From Pseudomonas spelaei (GTDB lineage Bacteria; Pseudomonadota; Gammaproteobacteria; Pseudomonadales; Pseudomonadaceae): a stretch of DNA of 64,000 bases. The translations under genes were made by a program, and so were the position numbers. Of the stretch, positions 1 through 8,800 are shown piece by piece. Under the pieces are notes generated by a model. That model saw only the letters and a list, made by a program, of their open reading frames with translations. It made no database searches and was not told where the DNA came from. Location of the stretch: assembly GCF_009724245.1 (NCBI RefSeq), contig NZ_WNNK01000005.1:248001-312000 (forward strand), read 5' to 3'. Within the stretch, counting starts at the first letter, position 1, and each line of letters starts with the position of its first letter.

Positions 1-151
1 TTTGATCAATGACCTGTTGATGGCGGACATCAGCCCCGCACCAGGTCTCGAATGCCTCGCGTTCCTGGTCCGTCACGTGTTCCGACTGCAACAACGCCAT
101 CCACAGCGCAGCTTCATCCACCACGGCATCATCGGGGCGCGATAGCCTCAT
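1..151 (-). CDS. FecR-type anti-sigma/sigma regulator, N-terminal fragment (runs off window start)
   Basis: Only the first ~50 residues are inside the window. They read MRLSRPDDAVVDEAALWMALL and continue with an EREAFETW motif, the signature of the N-terminal cytoplasmic domain (DUF4880/FecR_N) that binds the cognate ECF sigma factor. In the family this domain is followed by one membrane segment and a periplasmic domain that senses an occupied TonB-dependent receptor. The start codon overlaps the stop of the upstream sigma gene (ATGA), so the two are co-translated. The partner receptor, usually the next gene, would lie beyond the window. Family assignment is good; the signal sensed cannot be told. 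Confidence 0.8.
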   Translation of the reverse strand, partial: MRLSRPDDAVVDEAALWMALLQSEHVTDQEREAFETWCGADVRHQQVIDQ

Positions 152-660
152 GGCTGGGCCATCACTTGGTAACAGCGCTTGAATGCATCGGCCATGTATT
201 GCTGCACCCGGCTGGTAGACACCTGCAAGCGTTCGCCAATCTGGCTGTAGGTCAAGCCGTCCAGTTGGTGGTAAAGAAACGCCGCCTTGGCTTTGGCTGA
301 CAGGCCATCCAGCAGCCGGTCTAGCGCGAGTAACGCCTCAATAACCAGCGCCCGCTCCTCCGGAGAGGGATGTACCGGCGCAGGCGAATGGGCCAGGCTT
401 TCGAGGTAGGCACGTTCCAGGTCTTGCCGGCGCCAGCCTTCGTACACCAGGCGCCTGGCGATGGTGGTCAACAATGCCCGGGGCTCGCGGATGGCCGTCG
501 GATCCGGCAGCGACAACACCCGCAGGAAGGTTTCCGAAGCAATGTCCTGAGCACTGTGATGACAGCCCAGCGTACGGCTGACGGAACCGCACAACCACTG
601 ATAATCCTTTTGGAACATTTGCCCAATCAACACGTGACTGGGGGGCTGTTGGACACCCAT
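148..660 (-). CDS. FecI-type ECF RNA polymerase sigma factor
   Basis: A 170-residue extracytoplasmic-function sigma factor that would direct RNA polymerase to iron-uptake or similar surface-signalling promoters. The sigma-2 region is near residues 10-75 (FQKDYQWL, AQDIASETFLRVL) and the sigma-4 helix-turn-helix near 110-165 (LDGLTYSQIGERLQVSTSRVQQY). I chose the ATG at 660, preceded by GGGAGC, over a longer frame reaching 897. The longer form adds 79 residues with no sigma-like character, and 170 aa is the usual FecI length. The gene overlaps the downstream FecR-type gene by 4 bases. The 661-937 spacer holds an AT-rich stretch (about 770-815) that may carry its promoter; I could not find a convincing Fur box. 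Confidence 0.88.
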   Translation of the reverse strand: MGVQQPPSHVLIGQMFQKDYQWLCGSVSRTLGCHHSAQDIASETFLRVLSLPDPTAIREPRALLTTIARRLVYEGWRRQDLERAYLESLAHSPAPVHPSPEERALVIEALLALDRLLDGLSAKAKAAFLYHQLDGLTYSQIGERLQVSTSRVQQYMADAFKRCYQVMAQP

Positions 661-937
661 GCCTTGCTCCCTTACGAGACATCTCACCGGTCTCAGAAAT
701 CGTCTATTAGCGCTGGCTCGAAACGAGCTCAGGGTCGAAGGGGCGACTTTGCAGCAGAGATGATCAGCTTTGGAAGTAATAAAAAGTATGAGATAGCTAT
801 AAAATAGATATAAGAAAGCGGGCTTATCGTTTTGGCTGATAAACAGTATTGCCGCGCACTCGTTCAGCCTCTCGGTGGCCGCTTTATAGAATGGCAACCA
901 CAGTCAAATCGCCACAGGCGTGGTGATGGAGGTTGTC

Positions 938-1210
938 ATGCGTTACTTATTCGTTGCCCTGCTGAGTGTGTTCAGCACCCTGGCCATGGCCCAGGGAGAA
1001 GTGCCCGCAGCCAACGCCAGCGCGACTGCTCAGGCCAGCGACGCCGATGATTCTTCCCTGGACCTGGACATTGCCAAGGTGGTGCGTGATAGCAGTGAGT
1101 CATCGAAAGAGTGCGGGCCGGTCAAAGGGCATATGGTCTACGTTGACAGTCATGGCGTACGGCACGAGTTGGACTATGTGCGGTTGGGGGATGCTTGTCA
1201 GCATGGTTGA
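938..1210 (+). CDS. Exported DUF2790-family small protein
   Basis: A 90-residue protein with a clear signal peptide (MRYLFVALLSVFSTLAMAQ) and a C-terminal DUF2790-like module: LDIAKVV, a conserved Cys, MVYVDSHG and a second Cys near the end (DACQHG). The two cysteines could form a disulfide in the periplasm. The family is widespread in Pseudomonas in several copies per genome and has no firmly established function. I chose the ATG at 938 because GGAGG lies five bases upstream; an in-frame ATG at 920 lacks this. It stands alone between the divergent sigma gene and a REP palindrome that probably ends its transcript. Confidence 0.75.
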   Translation: MRYLFVALLSVFSTLAMAQGEVPAANASATAQASDADDSSLDLDIAKVVRDSSESSKECGPVKGHMVYVDSHGVRHELDYVRLGDACQHG

Positions 1211-1265
1211 TGGGGGCCGAGGCGGCCTGGTAGCCGACCCATTCTCTGAAGCGAACACTGTTCCC

Positions 1266-1356
1266 CTGTGGGGGAGCTGGTTTGCCTGCGATGCAAACGA
1301 CTCGGTTTTTCAGTAAGACCGAGGCGATGCCATCGCAGGCAAGCCAGCTCCCACAG
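1266..1356. repeat. REP palindrome pair (GGGAGCTGGYTTGCCTGCGATG type)
   Basis: Inverted copies CTGTGGGGGAGCTGG... at 1266-1293 and its near-complement ...CCAGCTCCCACAG at 1331-1356 flank a central ACTCGG/ACCGAG pairing region. This is the classic repetitive extragenic palindrome of fluorescent pseudomonads. It lies between two convergent genes (DUF2790 on plus, recombinase on minus) and could fold into a strong bidirectional hairpin. A related copy occurs at 49859-49888. Confidence 0.85.
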
Positions 1357-1378
1357 AAAAGCAAAAGGGGCCACCCGA

Positions 1379-2293
1379 TCAAAGATCAAACCGATCCACC
1401 GCCATGCGCCGCTCATTATCATCGCGTACGTCATAACTGGCCGTGGTCTGAATATTAGTGTGGTGCGCCAACTTCTGGGCAATGGACAAGTCGTGCTCTT
1501 CAATCACCCGAGTGATAAACGAGCGCCGAAAATCGTGGGGCATGATCTTCACTCCCACCTGCTGCCCGCGCTGGCGGGCGATGTAGTAAATCGCGTGTTT
1601 GGTGATGCGTTCCCGGGTGATGTGGCTGCCCCGGCGGATGCGATTGAACAGAAAGCCATCGTCCTGCTCCCCGTCTTTGAGCTGTTCGCGACGAAACGCC
1701 AGCCAAGCCTGCAGTTTGGCAAAGGCCCAGGCCGGAGCGTACTTGATCAACTCCTTGTTACCCTTGCCGATCACCCGCAGGCTGCGTTCGTCAAAGTTGA
1801 TCTGGGCCAGGTCAAGGTTGACCGACTCCGACTTGCGCATCCCGGAACCGTACAGAATCCCGATGACTGCCGCGTCCCGCAGGCCTTGGGGGCGTGGGTC
1901 GGCGGCGCAGACGTCCATCAGTTCGCGAATCAGTGAGCGCCGCAGGTTGCGACCCTGACTCAGACGCGTACCGGGCGCGGCCTTGACCGAGCGCATCTTC
2001 AATAAGTGGTCCTGGCTGATCAAGCTCATGCGCCAGGCTTCATTCATCACCCCGCGCACCGCGTTGACATACAACGATGAGGTATTGGGCGCATAACCGT
2101 CCTCTCGCAGCACAGCCACCAGGGCCATGACCTGCTCGGGTTGCAGCAAGTGCCAGGGGATGTCTTCCAGGTTGACCTCTTCAAAGCCCAGACGGTCGGC
2201 GGCATCTTGCAGCACGTAGCGCATGGTCAGTTGGCTTGAGGGGGCCAGACGGGTGAGGTAGAGGGTCAACGGGTTACGGGTAGACTCAGTCAA
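1379..2293 (-). CDS. Tyrosine-type site-specific recombinase (phage integrase family)
   Basis: A 304-residue recombinase that would cut and rejoin DNA through a 3'-phosphotyrosine. Residues 1-100 look like a SAM-like core-binding domain (LYVNAVRGVMNEAWR). The catalytic domain shows Arg153 (GSGMRKSE), a beta-hairpin Lys (GKGNKE, about 178-180), HDFRR with His253/Arg256, LAHHTNIQTT around 275-284 and the nucleophile Tyr287 (ASYDVRD). All catalytic residues appear intact, but LGH is LAH. The start is TTG at 2293 with AAGG upstream. No excisionase, att repeat or phage genes are visible nearby, so this is an orphan integrase or the edge gene of an old island containing the downstream cassette. Confidence 0.88.
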   Translation of the reverse strand: MTESTRNPLTLYLTRLAPSSQLTMRYVLQDAADRLGFEEVNLEDIPWHLLQPEQVMALVAVLREDGYAPNTSSLYVNAVRGVMNEAWRMSLISQDHLLKMRSVKAAPGTRLSQGRNLRRSLIRELMDVCAADPRPQGLRDAAVIGILYGSGMRKSESVNLDLAQINFDERSLRVIGKGNKELIKYAPAWAFAKLQAWLAFRREQLKDGEQDDGFLFNRIRRGSHITRERITKHAIYYIARQRGQQVGVKIMPHDFRRSFITRVIEEHDLSIAQKLAHHTNIQTTASYDVRDDNERRMAVDRFDL

Positions 2294-2354
2294 GGTAGAT
2301 CAGCCTTTGGATTAAATACAGCGACTAAGCAATTGTTTAATCGATATATTTAGT

Positions 2355-2403
2355 GGTTTGGCGAGCGCTGAGTCTAACGCAGGTTTTGCGCGCCCGCCAA
2401 ACC
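2355..2403 (-). terminator. Hairpin after the exported-protein gene
   Basis: Perfect 9-base arms GGTTTGGCG (2355-2363) and CGCCAAACC (2395-2403), extended by GC-rich partial pairing inward, begin 10 bases past the stop of the gene that ends at 2413. The hairpin is followed on the minus strand by an AT-rich stretch, so it likely separates that gene from the recombinase. There is no clean T tract. Confidence 0.5.
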
Positions 2404-2412
2404 ATGGGCTTA

Positions 2413-3213
2413 TTACTGATCGTCCGGTTGATCGTCAGAGGGCTCCTGGGTCTGGCTCCAGGTAGTGTCTTGCTTGGCCATCAGCGCAAACCATTGCTGA
2501 CGCATAAAGTCCAGGTACGGCTGGGGCGCCTTGGCGAAATCGTCCTCATCGCCATAACACCCGGGCAAGGGCAGCTCGGTGCCCTGCTCCTTGAACTGGC
2601 TGACCAGCGCCTGTTGCCCTGCCGCGCTGCAATCCTTGGGCAGCGGCATGCCCTGGAGCGCTCCGGCATCTTCATCCCACCAGCTGGCGCCATAGCGATC
2701 AACGCCGCGCAAGCGGTACCGCTGCGTCTTGCCCACGTGCATGATCAGCTTGAACTCATTGGGGCTGACATCACTGGTACAGGTGCGGGAATAGCCGACG
2801 GTGGCCTGGGTGACACCGTCCCCCAGCAGGTCGGTGACTTGGGTCGCCTGCGGGTTGAAGTGCACGCCCGCATCAAACTCACAGCGCTGGACGTCGTCGT
2901 AGAGCATCCATACTCGCTTGGGTCGGCCGCCATCAAGCAAGTACTGGGCGGCATAGACGAAGGCCGATTGCGTGCCATCGTCGTCGCGTTCGCTGGTTTG
3001 TTCGCCCAGCACCAACAGATTTTTGCCTTGCCGATCGGTCCAGGTATAAGCGCCCACCTGCTTGCCGCGCAGCTCGACACCGTCTGGCAGTTGGTCCAGC
3101 GGCGTCAGCGCCACTCGGTCATCGGCCCACACGGTGGTGGCACAGGCCACCGTCATCCACATCACCATCAGGGCCGGCCGTAATTGGCCACGTAACCGTT
3201 GCACGCTGTTCAT
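2413..3213 (-). CDS. Exported protein of unknown function (M949_RS01915-like)
   Basis: A 266-residue protein with an N-terminal signal sequence (LMVMWMTVACATTVWA, cleavage near residue 30), so it is probably periplasmic. The rest is soluble, with four cysteines, several Trp residues and an acidic C-terminal tail (SDDQPDDQ). The pattern LPDGVELRGK...YTWTDRQGKNLLVL resembles the M949_RS01915 family, named for surface polysaccharide work but not understood mechanistically. I recognise the resemblance only from memory. The gene is divergent from the AAA+ cassette with about 88 bp between starts, so the two promoters overlap or lie back to back. Confidence 0.6.
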   Translation of the reverse strand: MNSVQRLRGQLRPALMVMWMTVACATTVWADDRVALTPLDQLPDGVELRGKQVGAYTWTDRQGKNLLVLGEQTSERDDDGTQSAFVYAAQYLLDGGRPKRVWMLYDDVQRCEFDAGVHFNPQATQVTDLLGDGVTQATVGYSRTCTSDVSPNEFKLIMHVGKTQRYRLRGVDRYGASWWDEDAGALQGMPLPKDCSAAGQQALVSQFKEQGTELPLPGCYGDEDDFAKAPQPYLDFMRQQWFALMAKQDTTWSQTQEPSDDQPDDQ

Positions 3214-3301
3214 TCGTTTATCCAGGCGGGAGATGGCTTACTTTACCGACACTTGCAGGACAATGGAGAGAAGATTCGTCAGCAAAATCGGCCCTATGCT
3301 A

Positions 3302-5170
3302 ATGTCCGATCCTGCTTCCTACGACGAGTTTTTTTCAATGCCACGGACTGCCGCCTTCGAAAAGCCGCGCTGGCTGCGCGACCTGCTGCGTTTTTTGCCC
3401 CTCAAAAGCCAGTTTGTGCTCTCCGGCAATGTCCGCGACCTGCAAGCCAGCGAGGTCGCGCCAGGGGTGATTACCGCCCAGAGTTTCAACCTCAACCTGC
3501 GGGACGCACTGCTTCAAGGTGGTTTCAGCCAAGTGCTGATCTGGGACCCGCTGGCCGGTTTCAGTGTGTTGGATGCCCCGGGCACCGATCCCGCCAGCGG
3601 CCAGACCCTGCTGCGTGAACTGGGCCTGACGCCGGTAGACGGTCACGCCCCAGCCGGCATCGACTTGCTGAGCGCCACCCTGCAGCGTCTGATTACCCGC
3701 GCGGGCGAACCTGTTGCCCTGATCATCGACTTCGCCTCCCGCCTGGTGGTACGCAACGATTCGTTGACCGCGGCGGAACACCAGCTTTTCACCCAAGCTC
3801 TGGTGCTGTCCCATCAAGCCACCAGCCGACCCGCCGGCGAGCAACGCAAACCCTTCTTTAATAGCGTGTTGTGGGTGGTGGAAAAGGAAGGCGACTTGCC
3901 GGACTGGCTGCTGGTAGACAACCCGCGCCTGCGCCACATCCCAGTGTCAAAACCCGACTTGCAAGCCCGCCAGGCCTTGGCCCCGGCTCTGTTGCGGGGG
4001 TTGCCCGGCGCCCAGCAGGCCACCCCTGAAGCCCAGGAGCAAGCCGCCAAAGCCTTTGTCGAAAACACCGAAGGCCTGTTGCTGCTGGACCTCAATGCCA
4101 TCGCCCAACTGGCCCGGGTCGAAGCCGTGGCCATGGAGCGCATCGCCGATGCGGTGCGCCGCTACAAGGTCGGCGTTACCGAAGACCCGTGGTTGAAGAT
4201 CGACCGCCAGCGCATTCGCCAAGCCGACGATTTTATCCGCCAACGGGTCAAGGGCCAGACCCACGCCGTGACCCATATGCTGGACATCGTCAAGCGCGCC
4301 ATGACCGGTGTCGGTGCCAGCCGCAAGGGCAACCGCCCCCGTGGCGTGGCGTTCCTCGCCGGCCCCACCGGCGTGGGCAAGACCGAACTGGCCAAGACCA
4401 TCACCAGCCTGCTGTTTGGTGACGAAGGCGCCTATATCCGCTTCGACATGTCGGAATTCAGCGCCGAACATGCCGACCAACGCCTGATCGGCGCCCCGCC
4501 CGGCTATGTCGGCTATGACGTGGGCGGTGAGTTGACCAACGCCATCCGCGAAAAACCCTTCAGCGTGGTGCTGTTCGATGAAATCGAGAAAGCCCACCCG
4601 CGCATCCTCGACAAGTTCCTGCAGATCCTCGACGACGGCGTGCTGACCTCCGGCCGTGGTGATCGGGTGTACTTTTCCGAAGCTTTGATCGTGTTTACCT
4701 CCAACCTCGGCATCTATCGCCAGGGCGAGAACGGCGAACGGGTCGCCAACGTGTTGCCCGGCGATGCCTACGACCAGGTGCAAGGCAAGGTCCTGAGCGA
4801 GATCGAGCGCTACTTCAAGCTGGTGCTCAACCGCCCGGAGATCCTCAACCGTATCGGCGAGAACATCATCGTCTTCGACTTCATTCGCCCTGACGTGGCC
4901 GAGCAGATCTTTACCCAGATGGTCAGCGCCACCTTGGGCGACCTGGCCGCTCAGGAACTGCATATCGACTTGGCCGACAGCGCCCTGCAAGCCTTGCGCG
5001 AAGTGTGCCTGCACGACCTGTCCAACGGTGGCCGCGGGATTCGCAACCAGTTGGAAGCGCACCTGCTCAACCCATTGGCCCGTGCCCTGTTCGATCAGGA
5101 TGCACAACCCGGTGAGCACTTCAGTTTGACCCGACTCGACAGCCAGGGGTTGTCCCTGGAGCGTCGTTGA
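3302..5170 (+). CDS. ClpB/ClpA-like AAA+ ATPase with degenerate first AAA module
   Basis: About 622 residues. The C-terminal half is a ClpB D2-type AAA+ unfoldase: Walker A GPTGVGKTEL (about 354-363), pore loop PPGYVGYDVGG (near 400), Walker B VVLFDEIEKAHP (422-433), sensor FTSNLG and Arg-finger/sensor-2 region LNRPEILNRIGENI, then a small C-terminal domain. Residues 30-270 look like a first AAA module (FVLSGNVRDL, LIIDFASRLV, FNSVLWVVEKEGDLPDWL) but have no Walker A, so it probably cannot hydrolyse ATP. There is no Clp N-domain. The start is uncertain: ATG at 3302 is preferred; in-frame ATGs at 3263 and 3296 are possible. It is the first gene of a four-gene coupled cassette. It is likely a motor or remodelling factor, with an unknown substrate. 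Confidence 0.8.
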   Translation: MSDPASYDEFFSMPRTAAFEKPRWLRDLLRFLPLKSQFVLSGNVRDLQASEVAPGVITAQSFNLNLRDALLQGGFSQVLIWDPLAGFSVLDAPGTDPASGQTLLRELGLTPVDGHAPAGIDLLSATLQRLITRAGEPVALIIDFASRLVVRNDSLTAAEHQLFTQALVLSHQATSRPAGEQRKPFFNSVLWVVEKEGDLPDWLLVDNPRLRHIPVSKPDLQARQALAPALLRGLPGAQQATPEAQEQAAKAFVENTEGLLLLDLNAIAQLARVEAVAMERIADAVRRYKVGVTEDPWLKIDRQRIRQADDFIRQRVKGQTHAVTHMLDIVKRAMTGVGASRKGNRPRGVAFLAGPTGVGKTELAKTITSLLFGDEGAYIRFDMSEFSAEHADQRLIGAPPGYVGYDVGGELTNAIREKPFSVVLFDEIEKAHPRILDKFLQILDDGVLTSGRGDRVYFSEALIVFTSNLGIYRQGENGERVANVLPGDAYDQVQGKVLSEIERYFKLVLNRPEILNRIGENIIVFDFIRPDVAEQIFTQMVSATLGDLAAQELHIDLADSALQALREVCLHDLSNGGRGIRNQLEAHLLNPLARALFDQDAQPGEHFSLTRLDSQGLSLERR

Positions 5171-5820
5171 AACTGTCCCGGGTGCATTTTCCGGTCACCA
5201 CGTTGGGGCCGGGTAATCGCCTGGGCATCTGGTTTCAGGGCTGCAGCATCCGCTGTCCCGGCTGTATTTCTGCCGACACCTGGGGACCGGGCAAACACGC
5301 GATCGAATTGGAGACACTGCTGGCGGATTTGGCGCCGTGGCTGGAACAGGCCGACGGCATCACCGTTTCCGGTGGCGAACCCTTCGACCAGCCCGACGCC
5401 CTGCTGGCCTTGCTTGCCGGCCTGCGTCAACGCACCCACGTCGATATCCTGGTGTACAGCGGCCATCCCCGGGAACAGCTTGAGCCTTGGCTGGCCCAGG
5501 CCGACGGTTTGATCGACGCCTTGATCTGCGACCCCTTTGAGCAACAACAGCCGCAAACCCTGGTCCTGCGGGGCAGCGACAACCAACGCCTGATACTTTT
5601 AAGCGAGCTGGGCCGCCAGCGCTTCGCGGGTTATGAACGCCCGCTGAATGCCAGCGACCGGGCTCTGGATTTGATGTTCGATGACGATGGCAGCATCTGG
5701 ATGGCTGGAATCCCGGGACGCGATGATGTGTTGCGCTTGCGCGACCTGTTGCAGTCCCAGGGTCACCAGCTCCAGACCAGCGCCCACACTTCACGCCGCC
5801 GTTTACCGGAATTGCCTTAA
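5167..5820 (+). CDS. Radical-SAM 4Fe-4S protein (activase/NrdG-like size)
   Basis: A 217-residue minimal radical-SAM protein. Cys26, Cys30 and Cys33 (CSIRCPGC) form the CxxxCxxC site for a 4Fe-4S cluster, and VSGGEPFDQP (about 67-76) is the SAM-binding GGE motif. The N-terminus (LGPGNRLGIWFQGC) is like that of NrdG and pyruvate-formate-lyase activases. No glycyl-radical enzyme lies in the window, so the target is unknown. It could be a partner in the cassette or a modification of a protein or nucleic acid. Translation starts at TTG 5167, overlapping the AAA+ stop (TTGA) with GGAGC upstream, so it is tightly coupled. The C-terminal 60 residues (MFDDDGSIWMAGIP) are not obviously catalytic. Confidence 0.85.
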   Translation: MKLSRVHFPVTTLGPGNRLGIWFQGCSIRCPGCISADTWGPGKHAIELETLLADLAPWLEQADGITVSGGEPFDQPDALLALLAGLRQRTHVDILVYSGHPREQLEPWLAQADGLIDALICDPFEQQQPQTLVLRGSDNQRLILLSELGRQRFAGYERPLNASDRALDLMFDDDGSIWMAGIPGRDDVLRLRDLLQSQGHQLQTSAHTSRRRLPELP

Positions 5821-8800
5821 TGATACGTTTTTGCCCCAACTGCCAGACCGAACGCTCCCTGGCCGAACTGTTCTGCGAAGGCAGCGTCCACGACCAGCCC
5901 TGTGGCTGGGACTTGTCCAGCGTGGCCATCCAGCAAGCCGGCTGGCGCCCGCAGCCAGTGGTAACCGTGGAGGTGGCCGAGCAACAAACCGCCTTGCAGT
6001 GCCGCAATGGTCACTCGATGGATGCCGGCGACCTGATGTGCATGGTCTGCGACGCCGAGCCAGCCACGGACGCGCCAGTCGAAGAGGTGCCGGTTGAAAC
6101 CACCAGCAGCGAAACCCTGATCGACGGCTGGCGCCTGTTGCGCCAGATCAGCAGCACCGATGGCATACGTGAGCGCTACCAGGGCGAGCAGGTCAGCGAC
6201 GGCTATCAGGCGGTGCTGACCTTGTACCGTGCCGGCTCCGAACCCGACCCCGCTGTCTACGAAGTACTGCGTCGCCTGCCCCGCGAACATGTGCCAGAGA
6301 TCATCGCCACCGGTCGCTGGGACGAGCGCGCCTATGAAATTGCCGAAGAGCTCACCGGCGGCACCCTGTCCGAGCTGGGCATCATCGTCACCGATCTGAC
6401 CGCCGTCGAACATATCGTGCGTGAGCTGGGCCAGGCCCTGCACGCCTTCAGCGAAGCCGGCCTGCGCCACCGAGACTTGCGCCCGGGCACGTTGCTGGTG
6501 CGCAGCCGCGAACCGCTGGACCTGGTGATCAGCGGCTTTGGTTCGGCGCGCTTATCCGAGTTCGACCTGGACATCGTCTCGCCCCTGGAAACCAGCCGCT
6601 ACATGGCCCCCGAAGCCATCGCCGGTGGCGTCGCCGCCGCGTCCGACTGGTGGAGCCTGGGGATGATCCTGTTGGAGCAGTTGACCCAAGGCGCGTGTTT
6701 TGCCGGGATCAATCCCAACGCTTACCTGATTCATGTGCTGGCCAGCGGCGTGCCGTTGCCGGAAGACCTCGATCCGCGCCTCGACCTGCTGTTGCGCGGG
6801 CTGCTGGCCCGTGACCGCCATCAACGCTGGCAGTGGCCGCAAGTCCAGGCGTGGTTGGCCGGTGAGGACGTGACCGCCCCGGCGTCCCATGTCGCCGAAC
6901 AGGATGACGTCGAAGGCGCAACCATTGCCCTCGGTACGCGGCGCTTGCGCAAGCCGGCGCTGTTTGCCCTCGCCGCAGCTGAAACCGAACACTGGCCGCA
7001 AGCGCTGGATCACTTGCTGCGTGGGGTGATTGTGACCTGGGCCGAACAGGTCGGGCTGTCACCCAAGCTGCTGGCGGGCCTGCGTCAGGTGGCCCAGCAC
7101 GATGGCCTCGAAGATGACGTGCGGCTGATGCTCGCGCTGAAACTGCTGAACCCGGAAATGCCACTGATCCAGCGCGGCGAAATCGTCACCCCGGGCTGGT
7201 TGCTGGAACATCCACTGGAAGGCTACCGACTGATCACCGGCCCCGCGCCGGACCTGCTGGAGCGCCTTGGCCAATTGGTCAGCGACAGCGGCGAAAACTG
7301 GCTGTCGCGCCTGAAAAATCGCGCCGAGCAGGTGCGTCAACGGGCGCTGCACCAAAGCATTGAACTGGACGAAGAACAACTGCGCATCTACCTGCTCTCC
7401 ACCTCCCGGGCACGCCTCGCCGCGCAATGGGAAGAACGCCAGCGCCTGCTGCCGGACAGCGATCATGCCGGATTGCTGTCCTTGTCCGACCGTCGCCTGA
7501 TCAGCGAAGAAGACCTGATCGTGCTGCTGAGCGCTGCTATCGGCCAGTTCCGCTCCGTGGACGGCATTCTCGAAGAGGCTGCGGGCCTCGCCAGAGACGT
7601 CGAGGTGCTGCTGTTTGATCAGGACGCCGCTCGAGCCTTACTGGCGTTGCCACGCCAGGACATCTATCGCCAGGTGGATGAACGCATCACCGGTTTTGCC
7701 CGCTGCGGCGTGCCGGCCGTGGACGAATGGGCGGAACAGTTTCGTCTGGAACGACGCATGCCCCTGGCCCGCGCACTGGTGTTGCTGGCGGTACCGGCCG
7801 AGCAATGGCTGGAGCCGCAAAAACAGCACTATGTGGCGCAGATCCTCGATTTCTTCGAGAAAAAGGTCTCCAGCGCGGTGATGCGCGGGCCGCTGGTGCG
7901 CATGAGCATTGGCAAGACCACTGCCCGGGTTGACCTGCAGGAGTTGCACAGCGAGCGCCGCCCGGCGGCAGCCTTGCTCGATCACCTGCTGCAACGCAAT
8001 GCCCAGTCGGTGCCGCTGGACGCGGCGATCTTTGCCGACAATCCCGGCCTGGAGCAGCGCCTTAACAGCCTCAGTCGGCAAAGCTCGCTGTACAAGCGCG
8101 ACACCGGCATCGACGGCCTGTACCTGGGCTTCCCGTTCTTGTTGACCCGCGACCCGCGCGGCACCACCCGCACGCGCATTGCACCGTTGCTGTTATGGCC
8201 GGTGAAGCTGCAGCTGGAAGTGGGCAGCCGTGGCCAGGTGTCGCTGGTGTTCGACAGTGAGCGCGAAGAAGTGCGCCTCAACCCGGCCCTGGAAGGCATG
8301 CTTGGCATCGACGGCTGCAAAGCCTGGCGCCAGGCCGCCGATGAAGTGCTGGGCCGCTCGTCGCTGAAAGCCGCCGATGTGATGGATGCCTTTGGCATGC
8401 TCGCGACCAGCCGCGCCCGGGTGCTGGGCGCCCTGCCCCCGGTGGGCACCGAAGTGGTGGCGTATCAGGATGAACTGGCCTGTGCGGCAGTGTTCTTCCA
8501 CGTGACCTTTATGGGGCAAGCGATTGGCGAAGACCTGCGCCAGCTCAAGGCCCTGCCACCCGGCGGCACCGGCCTGGAAACCGCGCTGCGCCTCAATGGC
8601 AGCAGCACTGAAGCGCCGGATCAGGAACACGTGCCGGAGTTGCAGCGCTTCTTCACCGTCGCCAGCGACCCATCCCAGGAAGCCGCCGTACTGCAAGCGC
8701 GCATGGCCCCCGGCTTGCTGGTGGAAGGCCCGCCCGGCACCGGCAAGAGCCAGACCATCGTCAATATGGTCGCCGACGCCATTGGCCGCCAACGCAGCCT

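Noticed and set aside
661..897. N-terminal extension of the sigma factor to 897
   Set aside because: The extra 79 residues lack sigma-2 character, while ATG 660 has a good ribosome site and gives the usual FecI length.
661..937. Fur box upstream of the FecI-type sigma gene
   Set aside because: The AT-rich segment was scanned for the 19-bp GATAATGATAATCATTATC pattern, and no copy with a convincing match was seen.
3062..3301. Longer start for the AAA+ gene
   Set aside because: Reading back to 3062 would run through the start of the divergent exported-protein gene and adds a non-AAA, Ser/Arg/Thr-rich stretch.
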